The notes under the pieces were generated by a model. It saw only the letters and a list, made by a program, of their open reading frames with translations. It was not told where the DNA came from and made no database searches. A DNA stretch of 64,000 bases. Origin: Alistipes onderdonkii. GTDB lineage: Bacteria > Bacteroidota > Bacteroidia > Bacteroidales > Rikenellaceae. Below are positions 46,766 through 55,129 of the stretch, piece after piece (the first letter of the stretch is position 1; each line of letters starts with the position of its first letter). The stretch lies in assembly GCF_025145285.1 (NCBI RefSeq), contig NZ_CP102251.1, positions 1,240,001 through 1,304,000 of the forward strand, in the 5' to 3' direction. The position numbers were made by a program, and so were the translations under genes.

Positions 46766-46937
46766 TTACGGGGCGTATATCAACCTCTTTCATTGGGCGC
46801 TACGCAGTTGCGGGGACATAGGACGGCACAGCCCGTCCGGCGTGCCGGGAACGCGGGATTACGGATCAGGGTATCCGTATGGTACGGCGGGCGCAGCGGG
46901 AATGTTGGGTGCGAAACACATTAAATTTGTTGCAACA
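46766..46937 (+). other. Long 5' leader of rplS (possible autoregulatory leader RNA)
   Basis: About 170 bases of GC-rich transcribed leader precede rplS, whereas neighbours have leaders of 20-40 bases. It contains several short inverted segments, for example 'CAGCCCGTCCGGCGTGCCGGGAACGCGGG' in content near 46830-46858 and ATCCGTA/TACGGAT-like pairs near 46860-46882. No reading frame of interest was seen. Ribosomal-protein leaders often bind their own product; that is inference here. Confidence 0.4.
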
Positions 46938-47318
46938 ATGAACAAAGACGCAATCATCAAGCTCGTCAACGAGCAGATGTGGGCAAAGACGGATGCCGAT
47001 GTACCGTCGTTCAAGGCCGGTGACACGATCACCGTATCCTACAAAATCATCGAGGGTAACAAGGAGCGCGTACAGAGTTTCCGCGGCGTGGTTATCCAGA
47101 TCAAGGGTTCGGGCAAGACCAAGATGTTCACGATCCGCAAGGTTTCGAACGGCGTGGGTGTCGAGCGTATCTTCCCCCTCTATTCGCCCCACATCGACAA
47201 GATCGAGGTCAACAAGATCGGTGTCGTACGTCGTGCACGCATCTACTACCTGCGCGACCTGACCGGCAAGAAGGCCCGCATCAAGGAGAAGCGCATGACC
47301 AGCGCGGACAAGAAATAG
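46938..47318 (+). CDS. rplS: 50S ribosomal protein L19
   Basis: A 126-residue protein of the large subunit at the 30S interface. It matches bL19: 'VPSFKAGDTITVSYKIIEGNKERVQSFRGVVI', 'GSGKTKMFTIRKVSNGVGVERIFPLYSPHIDKI' and 'GVVRRARIYYLRDLTGKKARIKEKR' appear in order. The chosen ATG follows an AT-rich stretch and matches the family start; the frame is open upstream but that is leader. It is monocistronic, without the usual rpsP-rimM-trmD neighbours, which is common in Bacteroidetes. Confidence 0.97.
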   Translation: MNKDAIIKLVNEQMWAKTDADVPSFKAGDTITVSYKIIEGNKERVQSFRGVVIQIKGSGKTKMFTIRKVSNGVGVERIFPLYSPHIDKIEVNKIGVVRRARIYYLRDLTGKKARIKEKRMTSADKK

Positions 47319-47335
47319 TCCGGGCCGTCAGCAAG

Positions 47336-47367
47336 AAAAAACAGGAAGGTTCCCCTTCCTGTTTTTT
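47336..47367 (+). terminator. Rho-independent terminator of rplS
   Basis: AAAAAACAGGAAGG and CCTTCCTGTTTTTT form a 14-bp stem around TTCC, followed by another T. Confidence 0.92.
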
Positions 47368-47646
47368 TGTGCCCGCCCCGGAAAACCCCCGCCGCCCGGA
47401 TAACGGCCCGTACAGGCGGCCATCTTCGACGGCCTGTTTCGACAGCAACAGAAGTTCCGGCCCGGAATTCCGCCCCGGCCGCGGCCCGCGCCAGCCTGCC
47501 GTCCGCGCTTACAGGCCCGCCGCCCCGAACTCCCCTCCCGGCGCAGGTTCTCCGCCGCACGATCCGGCAAAACCGGGAAAGACGGCGGGCGGAACCTCGA
47601 ATTATTGGGCATCCCGTCATGAAGCGCCGCTGACAACATGCCGCAA
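47368..47646. other. GC-rich spacer, no recognisable feature
   Basis: This 279-base stretch lies between two convergent terminators. It has no promoter element, no family-like protein in any frame and no clear repeat. The short open frames within it reflect only its high GC content. Confidence 0.6.
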
Positions 47647-47677
47647 GAAACCCGGCGTTCTCCGAACGCCGGGTTTC
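47647..47677. terminator. Terminator of the FHS transporter gene
   Basis: A 14-bp perfect stem (GAAACCCGGCGTTC / GAACGCCGGGTTTC) with a 3-base loop lies 26 bases after the transporter stop on the minus strand. T-rich sequence ends the stem there. Confidence 0.8.
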
Positions 47678-47703
47678 CCGTAACTCGCAACCGGTTCTGC
47701 GGA

Positions 47704-48990
47704 TTACTCTTCGACCGGAATGTCCTTGTTGACGTTCTTCGAACCTACCAGCGCGTAGAAGAGCATGTAGGCCAGACCTGCGACAACCACCCAGTAGCTC
47801 GAGAGGTAACCTGCGAAGTCGGCTACGCCGCCCTGGATCAGCGGGAGGATACCGCCGCCGCAAACCATCACCATGAAGATCCCCGAACCCATCGAGGTAT
47901 ACTTGCCGAGGCCTTCGACCGCGAGGTTGAAGATCGTACCCCACATCACCGAGGTGCAGAGGCCGCAAAGGGTGAAGAAGATCACGCCGACGGGCACTTC
48001 CACCATGCCGAAGCCGGTTCCGGTGAACACGGGCATCGCGCCCTTCACGTCCGTCGGGGCGAAGATGCCCACGAGCACGAAGATCAGCGCCAGCGAGGCG
48101 ACGAACGAAAGCTGTCCCTTGCTCGAAATCTTACCGCCCAGCAGGCCGCCCAGCAGACGGCCGCACATCATCAGGAACCAGTAGGTACCCACCAGCGAGC
48201 CGGCAGCGGCCGCCGCCATGCCCATACCGCTCGTCGCAGCATCGGGGGCCGACGTCAGGAACAGATTCATGAAGTTGGGAATACCGACCTCGACACCTAC
48301 GTAAATGAAGATGGCGATCGTACCCAGCAGGAAATGGCGGAACGAAAGGGCGCTGTGCTTGTCCTTGACCTCGGCTTTCTTCTCCTGGATGGCGAACGGC
48401 TCGGGAATGTTGACCATGTAGAGCACGACGAATACCACGGCGAAGATGCCCATTGCGATCCACAGTGCGGGAGCCGCGTCGCTGATCGTGGCGTTGGCCG
48501 CGTTGCCCATCAGGTAACCCACCAGCACCGGAACGATCGTCGCGGAAATCGAGTTGAGCGAACCGCCGAACTGGATCAACTGGTTACCCTTCTTGCCGCC
48601 GCCTCCGAGCGTATTGAGCATCGGGTTGACCACCGTGTTGAGCATACACATCGAGAAACCCGAAATGAATGCGCCGACCAGGTAGATCGGGAAGCTGCCG
48701 GCCTCGCCCGAGAGGTACTGGATACCCACGCCGACGAACCCGATAGCCACGGCCGCAAGCGCCGTCTTCTTGTAGCCGATGCGCTTGAGCATTATACCGG
48801 CCGGAATACCCATCACCGCATAGGCGATGAAGTTGGCGAAGTTGCCCAGCTGCGACATCCAGTTCGCCACGGCGAACTGGTTCTTGACGATTACGCCCAA
48901 CGGATTCGAAAGCCCCGTCACGAATGAGATCATTGCGAAGAGCAAGAACATCATGATGATGGGCAGCGTGTAATTTTTTTTCTGTTCCAT
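47704..48990 (-). CDS. FHS-family MFS sugar transporter (FucP/GluP-like)
   Basis: A 428-residue inner-membrane symporter with about 12 helices. The first helix 'FLLFAMISFVTGLSNPLGVIVKNQF' and 'CMLNTVVNPMLNTLGGGGKKGNQLIQFGGSLNSI' are typical of the fucose-galactose-glucose:H+ symporter family. 'TYWFLMMCGRLLGGLLGG' and 'MWGTIFNLAVEGLGKYTSMGSGIFMVMVCGGGILP' follow in the C-half. Likely substrates are glucose, galactose, mannose or fucose; the sequence alone does not decide. No glycosidase or catabolic gene lies beside it. It reads in the same direction as the prenyl synthase upstream (37-base gap). Confidence 0.9.
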   Translation of the reverse strand: MEQKKNYTLPIIMMFLLFAMISFVTGLSNPLGVIVKNQFAVANWMSQLGNFANFIAYAVMGIPAGIMLKRIGYKKTALAAVAIGFVGVGIQYLSGEAGSFPIYLVGAFISGFSMCMLNTVVNPMLNTLGGGGKKGNQLIQFGGSLNSISATIVPVLVGYLMGNAANATISDAAPALWIAMGIFAVVFVVLYMVNIPEPFAIQEKKAEVKDKHSALSFRHFLLGTIAIFIYVGVEVGIPNFMNLFLTSAPDAATSGMGMAAAAAGSLVGTYWFLMMCGRLLGGLLGGKISSKGQLSFVASLALIFVLVGIFAPTDVKGAMPVFTGTGFGMVEVPVGVIFFTLCGLCTSVMWGTIFNLAVEGLGKYTSMGSGIFMVMVCGGGILPLIQGGVADFAGYLSSYWVVVAGLAYMLFYALVGSKNVNKDIPVEE

Positions 48991-49027
48991 ACGATTTTAT
49001 CTAAATTTAGGTTAATGAGTTTCCCGG

Positions 49028-50017
49028 TTATCTGTCCCTTTCGGCGATGTAGGCGCAGAGGTTGGCAAGCGCCGTACGGTACTCCGAGGGCTCGTATTCG
49101 GAGAGCATGTCGACGGCCCGTGCGACGTAGCTGCGCAACACCTCGGCGGCGAAAGTCAGTCCGCCCCCGGTCTCGACCGCGTCCTGCAGGTACTCCACCG
49201 ACTCCTCGTCGTCGTGGCAGCGGGCCAGCCGCCCGAGCAGTTCCTCTCGGCGTTCGGGCTCGGCCTTGTCCAGCACCGCTAACAGCGGCAGGGTGATCTT
49301 CCCCTCGCGCAGGTCGTTGTTGGCGGGCTTTCCCGTATGCGCCGTACGCATGTAGTCGAGGATGTCGTCCTGTATCTGGAACGCCATGCCGACCGCCTCG
49401 CCGAAACGGCGCATCAGCGCCACCTTTTCGCGCGGGGCACCCACGGCCATCGCCCCGGCCGATGCGCTGACCCCGATCAGACATGCGGTCTTCTTATAAA
49501 TAATGTCGAGGTACGCCTGGCGCGTCATGGTGTGCTTCTCGGCACACTCGCTCTGCAACACCTCGCCCTCGCACAACGCCGCCATCGAACCGCATACATG
49601 CGTCACCAGGTCGAACTGGCCGCTCGAAAGACCGATATTCATGTTCCTCGCAAGGATGAAATCGCCCAGTATCACCGCCTTGTGCGACTGCCAGCGGGCA
49701 TTGGCCGACGGGCGGCCCCGCCGCGTATCCGACTCGTCGATCACGTCGTCGTGGATCAGCGACGCCACGTGGATCATCTCCACGAGCATCGCGGCCAGAT
49801 GCACCCTCCGCCCTTTGGCCGCGCCCTCCACCGGGGAGTTCATCGCCGCCGACAGCATCACCAACAGCGGGCGTATGCCTTTTCCGCGCGAGGAAAGCGC
49901 ATAACGCAACATGTCGGCAAGCAATTCCCCTTCGGCCGTAAACTGACGGTCGACGAACTCGTCGAACGCCTCCAGTTCCGCAGTCACAGGTTTGCGGATC
50001 GTATCGAGTGTAATCAT
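49028..50017 (-). CDS. Polyprenyl diphosphate synthase
   Basis: A 329-residue trans-isoprenyl diphosphate synthase extending allylic diphosphates with isopentenyl diphosphate, probably for menaquinone side chains. The first aspartate-rich motif is 'LIHDDVIDESDTRRG' (DDxxD, about 90-104) and the second 'FQIQDDILDYM' (about 215-225), with 'GKGIRPLLVMLSA' before and 'KTACLIGVSASAGA' between them. Length fits octaprenyl/solanesyl-type enzymes; chain length cannot be fixed from sequence. The chosen ATG (MITLDTIRKPV) matches the family; a longer frame extends upstream through the promoter. Confidence 0.93.
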   Translation of the reverse strand: MITLDTIRKPVTAELEAFDEFVDRQFTAEGELLADMLRYALSSRGKGIRPLLVMLSAAMNSPVEGAAKGRRVHLAAMLVEMIHVASLIHDDVIDESDTRRGRPSANARWQSHKAVILGDFILARNMNIGLSSGQFDLVTHVCGSMAALCEGEVLQSECAEKHTMTRQAYLDIIYKKTACLIGVSASAGAMAVGAPREKVALMRRFGEAVGMAFQIQDDILDYMRTAHTGKPANNDLREGKITLPLLAVLDKAEPERREELLGRLARCHDDEESVEYLQDAVETGGGLTFAAEVLRSYVARAVDMLSEYEPSEYRTALANLCAYIAERDR

Positions 50018-50114
50018 AAAAACAAACTTAACCCAGCGGCAACGGACGCAACATCGCCCGGGACGGGCCCGGATAATCCGGACATCCCGCACACCGGGTC
50101 GCCGCATATCTTTG

Positions 50115-50123
50115 GCAAAGATA
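50115..50123 (-). promoter_or_regulatory. -7 element for the polyprenyl synthase gene
   Basis: On the minus strand TATCTTTGC matches TAnnTTTG. The site lies in a palindrome (TATCTTTGGCAAAGATA, 50107-50123), so a similar but weaker element faces right. Confidence 0.55.
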
Positions 50124-50166
50124 GTGATTTTTCGCAATCACGACTCGTCAAGTAAATGTTTTTTCG

Positions 50167-50175
50167 TACCTTTGC
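50167..50175 (+). promoter_or_regulatory. -7 element upstream of the tandem repeats
   Basis: TACCTTTGC matches TAnnTTTG, about 195 bases before the YfhO-like start. The two repeat copies lie between it and the gene. Confidence 0.5.
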
Positions 50176-50195
50176 GAAACTTGGATATTTCGCTC

Positions 50196-50347
50196 GGATA
50201 GGCTCGGCCCGGGAATACACGGAACAAGTTTGGTACTCCTTTCGCCCTGCACTATCTTTACCGCAAAAGAAACTTCGGTTTGGATAGGCTGCGGCCCGGG
50301 AATGCGCGGAACAGGTTCGACATTCCTCCCGCCCTGCACTATCCTTG
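50196..50347 (+). repeat. Two imperfect copies of a ~65 bp promoter-like repeat
   Basis: Copy 1 (50196-50259) and copy 2 (50282-50347) share GGATAGGCT, CGGCCCGGGAAT, CGGAACA, GTT, TTCG/CTCCCG and GCCCTGCACTATC in order, roughly three-quarters identical. Each copy ends in a TATCTTTA- or TATCCTTG-like -7 element. I recall similar GGATAGGCTCGG...GCACTATCTTTG units upstream of genes in other Bacteroidales, so this is probably a dispersed family. Confidence 0.75.
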
Positions 50348-50369
50348 GCAACGGTTAACGACAGGGAAA

Positions 50370-52880
50370 ATGGATTTTTCGAAAACGATCATACGCCGGC
50401 TGGCGCCGGCTGCGGCGGCGCTCGTCGTCTTCTTCGTAGTGAGCGCGGCCTATTTCGCCCCGCAATTCCGCGGCGAAGTACTGCCCCAGCACGACGTGGT
50501 GCAGTACGAAGGCATGGCCAAGGACATCAGCGACATGCGCGCGACCACGGGCGAAGACCCCCAGTGGACGGGCGGCATGTTCGGCGGCATGCCCGCCTTC
50601 CTGATCAACGTGGCCTACCCCGCGCAGATCGTCAAACGCACCGTGGGGCAGGTCGTGAAACTCATCGACACGCCCGCGGCGTTCCTCTTCTTCGCCATGA
50701 CGGCCATGTGGCTGATGCTGCTCGTCTTCGGCGTCGACCCCTGGGTCGGCATCGTCCCGGCGCTGGCCTACGGGCTCTCGACCTATTTCCTGCTGATCAT
50801 AGGCGCCGGGCACATCACCAAGATGTGGGCGCTGGTCTATGCCCCGCTGATGATGGGCGGTGCGTGGATGACCCTGCGGGGAAACATGTGGGCGGGCGGG
50901 GCGCTCACGGCACTCACGGCGTCGCTCGAAATCGGCGCCAACCACCCGCAGATCACCTACTATTTCCTCCTGGCCATGGCCGCCTTCTGGATCAGCGAGG
51001 GCATCGCGGCCCTGCGGGACAAACGCCTCGGGGACTTCTGGAAACGCACGGCGGTACTCGCCGCCGCAGGCATACTCGCCGCAGGGTCGAATTTCTCGCC
51101 CCTGTGGTACACCGCCAGCCACTCCAAAGAGACCATGCGCGGCGGCTCCGAACTGGCCTCGACCTCCGAGACTTCGCAGGACGGGCTGGCGCTCGACTAC
51201 GCCACGGCCTGGAGCTACGGCCGCACGGAGAGCCTGAACCTGCTGATCCCCGACTTCATGGGGCGCGAATCGGCCACGACCTTCTCGCCCGACGGCGAGG
51301 TGGCGGCCGTGCTGAACGAATACGGGCTGCGCGGCGCCGCACAGCAGCTGCCGGCCTACTGGGGCAGCCAGCCCTACACCGGCGGCCCGACCTACCTGGG
51401 CGCCGCGGCCATTTTCCTCGCAGCGCTGGGCATCGCCCTGGCACGCGGACGCAACAAATGGTGGATCGTCGCCGTCTCGGTGCTGATGCTCCTGCTGGCA
51501 TGGGGACGCAACCTGATGTGGTTCACCGAACTGGCCTTCGACCTGCTGCCCGGCTATAACAAGTTCCGCACCGTCTCGATGGCGCTCGTCGTCGTCCAAT
51601 GGGCCGTGCCGCTGCTGGGAGCACTGGCACTCATGCGGCTGTGGCGCGGGGAAATCCCGCGCCAGAGGCTGCTGCGGGCACTGGCATGGGCCGCGGGCGT
51701 CACGGGCGGGCTCTGCCTGCTGCTGGCCGTCGCCGGCAGCGCGTTCTTCGATTTCGGCCGCGCGGAAAGCACCGGGATGATGACCGAACAGTTCCGCCAG
51801 TTGTTCGAGGCCAACAACATGCAGGATTACCTCCAGCGCGGCATGGATGCCGAAATGGGCATCGCCACGGGCAATGCCATGGCTGCCGAACGCGCCTCCA
51901 TGATGCAGGCCGACGCATGGCGCTCGCTGCTGATGATCCTGCTCGCAGCGGGCGGCGTGGCGCTGTTCGCCCTGCGCCGGATCAACAAATACGTGCTCAC
52001 GGCACTGCTCGCCGCCGTGATGCTGCTCGACCTGGTGCCGGTCGACCTGCGGTTCATTTCGCACGACAACTTCATTTCGGCGCGCCGGAACCAGGTCACG
52101 GCCACGGCCGCCGACAAGGCGATCATGGCCGACAAGGAGCCGGGGTTCCGCGTCTTCAACCTCACGGTCAGCCCCTTCCAGGACGCTACGACCTCCTATT
52201 TCCACCGCTCCGTGGGCGGCTACCACGGCGCCAAGCTGGCCCGTTACCAGGATCTGATCGACCGCTACCTGAGCTACCGCAACGACGCCGTTCTGGACAT
52301 GCTCAACACGCGCTACCTGATCGTGCCGGGCGACGGCGGACAGCCCGAAGCGGTGCTCCGCCCGACGGCCAACGGCGCCGCCTGGTTCGTCGACGCGGTC
52401 GCCGTGGCGGGGAGTCCGCAACAGGAGATCGACCTGCTCGGGGAAACCGACCTGAAACGAACCGCCGTAATCGCAGAAAAAGACAAGCCGTACACAGAAG
52501 GCTGGACGGCGAATCCCGCCGACACGGCGGCCCAACGCACCATCGCCCTCACGGAATACCGTCCCAACTACCTCAGGTACGAATACACCGCCCCCGCAGA
52601 GGGCGTGGCGGTATTCTCCGAAATCTTCTATCCCTACGGCTGGACGGCCTACGTCGACGGCGCGGAAGCCCCCTGTTTCCGGGCCGACTACGTGCTCCGC
52701 GCCATGAGGCTGCCTGCCGGGCAACATACCGTCGAATGGAAATTCCGCGCCCCGGGCTGGAAGGCGGCCGAAGCCGTGACGCTCGTCTCGTCGCTCACGA
52801 TCCTGCTCGGCGCCATCGCTGCGGCGGTCTGCTGTTTCAGATTCAGGAAGAGAGAGAAAAGAGGGAACGGGGAGGAATAA
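50370..52880 (+). CDS. YfhO-family multi-spanning membrane protein
   Basis: An 836-residue inner-membrane protein with about 12-14 transmembrane segments and a C-terminal extracytoplasmic part. The N-terminus 'YFAPQFRGEVLPQHDVVQYEGMAKDI' and 'PQWTGGMFGGMPAFLI' match the YfhO family of GT-C-like glycosyltransferases, with the aspartate in the first loop. 'HITKMWALVYAPLMMGGAWM' and 'ANHPQITYYFLLAMAAFWISEGI' continue the pattern. The C-terminal ~200 residues form a soluble beta domain with 'GWTAYVDGAEAPCFRADYVLRAMRLPAGQHTVEWKF' content. YfhO of Bacillus glycosylates lipoteichoic acid; the acceptor here is unknown. The start is the ATG after the second repeat. Confidence 0.88.
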   Translation: MDFSKTIIRRLAPAAAALVVFFVVSAAYFAPQFRGEVLPQHDVVQYEGMAKDISDMRATTGEDPQWTGGMFGGMPAFLINVAYPAQIVKRTVGQVVKLIDTPAAFLFFAMTAMWLMLLVFGVDPWVGIVPALAYGLSTYFLLIIGAGHITKMWALVYAPLMMGGAWMTLRGNMWAGGALTALTASLEIGANHPQITYYFLLAMAAFWISEGIAALRDKRLGDFWKRTAVLAAAGILAAGSNFSPLWYTASHSKETMRGGSELASTSETSQDGLALDYATAWSYGRTESLNLLIPDFMGRESATTFSPDGEVAAVLNEYGLRGAAQQLPAYWGSQPYTGGPTYLGAAAIFLAALGIALARGRNKWWIVAVSVLMLLLAWGRNLMWFTELAFDLLPGYNKFRTVSMALVVVQWAVPLLGALALMRLWRGEIPRQRLLRALAWAAGVTGGLCLLLAVAGSAFFDFGRAESTGMMTEQFRQLFEANNMQDYLQRGMDAEMGIATGNAMAAERASMMQADAWRSLLMILLAAGGVALFALRRINKYVLTALLAAVMLLDLVPVDLRFISHDNFISARRNQVTATAADKAIMADKEPGFRVFNLTVSPFQDATTSYFHRSVGGYHGAKLARYQDLIDRYLSYRNDAVLDMLNTRYLIVPGDGGQPEAVLRPTANGAAWFVDAVAVAGSPQQEIDLLGETDLKRTAVIAEKDKPYTEGWTANPADTAAQRTIALTEYRPNYLRYEYTAPAEGVAVFSEIFYPYGWTAYVDGAEAPCFRADYVLRAMRLPAGQHTVEWKFRAPGWKAAEAVTLVSSLTILLGAIAAAVCCFRFRKREKRGNGEE

Positions 52881-53074
52881 AAAGAGTGAAAAAAGCAAAG
52901 CCACAAACCCGATTGTCATCATAAGAGCAGACATTCAAAAACAAATGAAGACGCGGCCGGAATTCCGGGCAATGAAGTCCCCCGTTTCGAAGGGTGGTTC
53001 CGAAGGATTGCCGATAGGCTTCATTTCAGGATCGGGCGGCGGCCCTTTCCACAATAAAAAACAGACGTTCGAAA
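52881..53074. other. Spacer before ftsX, no feature recognised
   Basis: This 194-base stretch shows no matching promoter element and no family-like frame. It has an A-rich start and a G-rich middle. Confidence 0.5.
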
Positions 53075-53956
53075 ATGAAAGACGATAAAAGGCTAAAGAG
53101 AAAAGTCCGCAACTCCTACATCGTATCGACGGTGAGCATCACCCTCGTGTTGTTCCTGCTGGGCTCGGTGGGCTACCTGATGGTCGCGGCGATGAAGGTC
53201 GCCGACACCCTGCAGGAGAGCATCGCCGTGACCGTGGAGCTGGAAAACGGGCTTTCGGACGAACAGAAGGACGCAGTCAACCGGCAGCTCACGGCCGAAG
53301 ACCTCGTGGCGACGATCGCCTACGTCGGCAAGGAGGAGAAGATCGAGGACGCCGAGTTCCGCAAGATGTTCGCCAGCGAATTCGAGGAAATCCTGGACGA
53401 AAACCCGCTGCTCGACTCGTTCGAGCTGACCCTCACGGCCGCCTCGGCCGACAAGGAGCTGCTCGACGGCTTCATCGCCGGCATCTCGAAGATCGCGGGG
53501 GTCGAACGGGTGAGCTACCCGGCGCTGATGGCCGAACGGCTGCACGCCACGGTAGGCAAAATCCGGCTGGTGCTGGTGCTCTTCGGCGGGGCGCTGCTCG
53601 TCATTTCGCTGATCCTGCTGGGCAACACCATCCGGCTGGCCATCTTCTCGAAGCGCTACCTGATCAATACCATGAAACTCGTCGGCGCCACCAAGTGGTT
53701 CATCATGAAGCCCTTCCTCGGCAGCAGCATCACGCAGGGCATCCTGGCCGGACTGGGAGCCTCGCTGCTGTTCGGGCTTTCGGTCTACGGGCTCAACGAA
53801 GCCGTCCCCGAACTGCTGACGATCGCCGAGGCGGGCAAGGTCGCCATCATCCTCGGCGCGATGATTGCCGGGGGCATCGTAATCTCGGGGCTTTTCACGA
53901 TCCTCGCGCTGAACAAATTCATCAACATGAAGTCGAACAAGATATACCTTTATTAA
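53075..53956 (+). CDS. ftsX: Cell division protein FtsX
   Basis: The membrane half of the FtsEX complex, which activates peptidoglycan hydrolases at the septum. The 293-residue protein has a first transmembrane helix ('YIVSTVSITLVLFLLGSVGYLMVAA', about 14-38), an extracytoplasmic domain (about 40-165) and three more helices (about 170-195, 218-245 and 258-283). 'NTIRLAIFSKRYLINTMKLVGATKWFIMKPFL' is the cytoplasmic coupling segment that contacts FtsE. No ftsE is adjacent, as in many Bacteroidetes. It is directly followed by DUF3098. Confidence 0.94.
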   Translation: MKDDKRLKRKVRNSYIVSTVSITLVLFLLGSVGYLMVAAMKVADTLQESIAVTVELENGLSDEQKDAVNRQLTAEDLVATIAYVGKEEKIEDAEFRKMFASEFEEILDENPLLDSFELTLTAASADKELLDGFIAGISKIAGVERVSYPALMAERLHATVGKIRLVLVLFGGALLVISLILLGNTIRLAIFSKRYLINTMKLVGATKWFIMKPFLGSSITQGILAGLGASLLFGLSVYGLNEAVPELLTIAEAGKVAIILGAMIAGGIVISGLFTILALNKFINMKSNKIYLY

Positions 53957-54214
53957 ATGAAAAAAGCCAATAACACCCCTCCGGAACAGGAAAATCCCCG
54001 TATGCCCCTGACCCGCCGCAACTACATTCTGCTGGCCGTCGGGTTCGCCGTCATCCTCCTGGGCTTCGTGCTGATGGCCGGCGGCGGCAGCGATTCGCCC
54101 GACGAATTCAACTACGCCATGTTCTCGTGGCGCCGCATCACGCTGGCCCCGATCCTGGTCATCGGCGGTTTCGTCATCGAGATCTACGCCATCATGAAAC
54201 GCTTCGAAAAATAA
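53957..54214 (+). CDS. DUF3098 membrane protein
   Basis: An 85-residue protein with two transmembrane helices ('YILLAVGFAVILLGFVLMAGG' and 'ITLAPILVIGGFVIEIYAIM') joined by 'SDSPDEFNYAMFSWRR'. This is the DUF3098 pattern, a Bacteroidetes family regularly placed between ftsX and uppP. The position suggests a cell-division or envelope role. It starts with no gap after ftsX. Confidence 0.9.
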   Translation: MKKANNTPPEQENPRMPLTRRNYILLAVGFAVILLGFVLMAGGGSDSPDEFNYAMFSWRRITLAPILVIGGFVIEIYAIMKRFEK

Positions 54215-54337
54215 TCCGCCCGGCCGTCCCGGCGCCCGGCCTCCGGCGGCCCGTTCCGGCCGAGGCACAGCGCGCCCCCGCACCGGGACTCCCGGTGCGG
54301 CGCGACGGCACAGGAGATATACCCGCTTAAATCAGTT

Positions 54338-55129
54338 ATGGACACCTTACAAGCCATCCTGCTCGGTATCGTGCAGGGCATTACGGAATTCCTGCCCGTG
54401 TCGAGCAGCGGCCACCTGCAGATCGCCAAGGAGCTGCTCGGCGTGGAACTGGAAGAAAACCTCACGTTCGACGTGGCGCTCCACGCCGCCACCGTACTGA
54501 GCACTATCGTGGTGCTCTGGAGCGAGGTCTGGCGCCTCCTGAAGGGGCTCTTTTCGCGCCGCTTCAACGCCGAGCAGGCCTACGTGCTGAAGCTCGTACT
54601 TTCGATGATCCCCATCGGGGTCATCGGCTTCCTCTTCAAAGACCGGATCAACGCCATGCTCGACGCCCCCTACATCCTGGTGATCGTGGGCGCCATGCTG
54701 CTGCTTACCGCGACGCTGCTGGCCTTCGCCTACTACGCCAAGCCGCGCCAGAAGGAGACCATCTCCTACCGCGACGCCCTGATCATCGGCCTGGCGCAGG
54801 CCTGCGCCGCCATGCCGGGGCTATCGCGTTCGGGGACGACCATCGCCACCGGACTGTTGCTGGGCAACAAAAAGGCCGCCGTGGCACAATTCTCGTTCCT
54901 GATGGTGCTGGCGCCGATCCTGGGCGAAACGCTGCTCGAAGCCGCAAGCGGCGACCTCACGGCCGGCATCGCCACGGGCACGCTCGCCGCCGGGTTCGCA
55001 GCCTCGTTCGTCACGGGGTGCCTGGCCTGCAAATTCATGATCGAGATCGTCAAGCGGGGCAAGCTCATCTGGTTCTCGCTCTACTGCGCGCTGGCCGGCC
55101 TGGTATCCATCCTAAGCTATTTCTGCTGA
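54338..55129 (+). CDS. uppP: Undecaprenyl-diphosphatase (BacA/UppP)
   Basis: Recycles undecaprenyl pyrophosphate, the lipid carrier of peptidoglycan and O-antigen synthesis. The 263-residue integral membrane protein has the two inverted-repeat catalytic motifs: 'GIVQGITEFLPVSSSGHL' (about 10-27) and 'PGLSRSGTTIATGLLLG' (about 162-178). The conserved Glu and Ser/Arg residues are intact. Its stop overlaps the truB start by one base. Confidence 0.97.
   Translation: MDTLQAILLGIVQGITEFLPVSSSGHLQIAKELLGVELEENLTFDVALHAATVLSTIVVLWSEVWRLLKGLFSRRFNAEQAYVLKLVLSMIPIGVIGFLFKDRINAMLDAPYILVIVGAMLLLTATLLAFAYYAKPRQKETISYRDALIIGLAQACAAMPGLSRSGTTIATGLLLGNKKAAVAQFSFLMVLAPILGETLLEAASGDLTAGIATGTLAAGFAASFVTGCLACKFMIEIVKRGKLIWFSLYCALAGLVSILSYFC

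Noticed and set aside
46922..46929. Second TAnnTTTG match (TAAATTTG) near rplS
   Set aside because: It would start transcription inside or at the start codon; the upstream element with a proper spacer is better.
47367..47633. 88-codon plus-strand frame in the GC-rich spacer
   Set aside because: Pro/Arg/Ala-rich low-complexity translation, no promoter, and it lies between two convergent terminators.
50148..50351. Small minus-strand open frame over the two repeats
   Set aside because: It is generated by the duplicated repeat units and repeats the same peptide twice; more likely repeat DNA than a gene.
50355..52934. Long antisense frame opposite the YfhO-like gene
   Set aside because: Composition (His, Gln, Arg-rich) is typical of the shadow frame of a GC-rich membrane protein.
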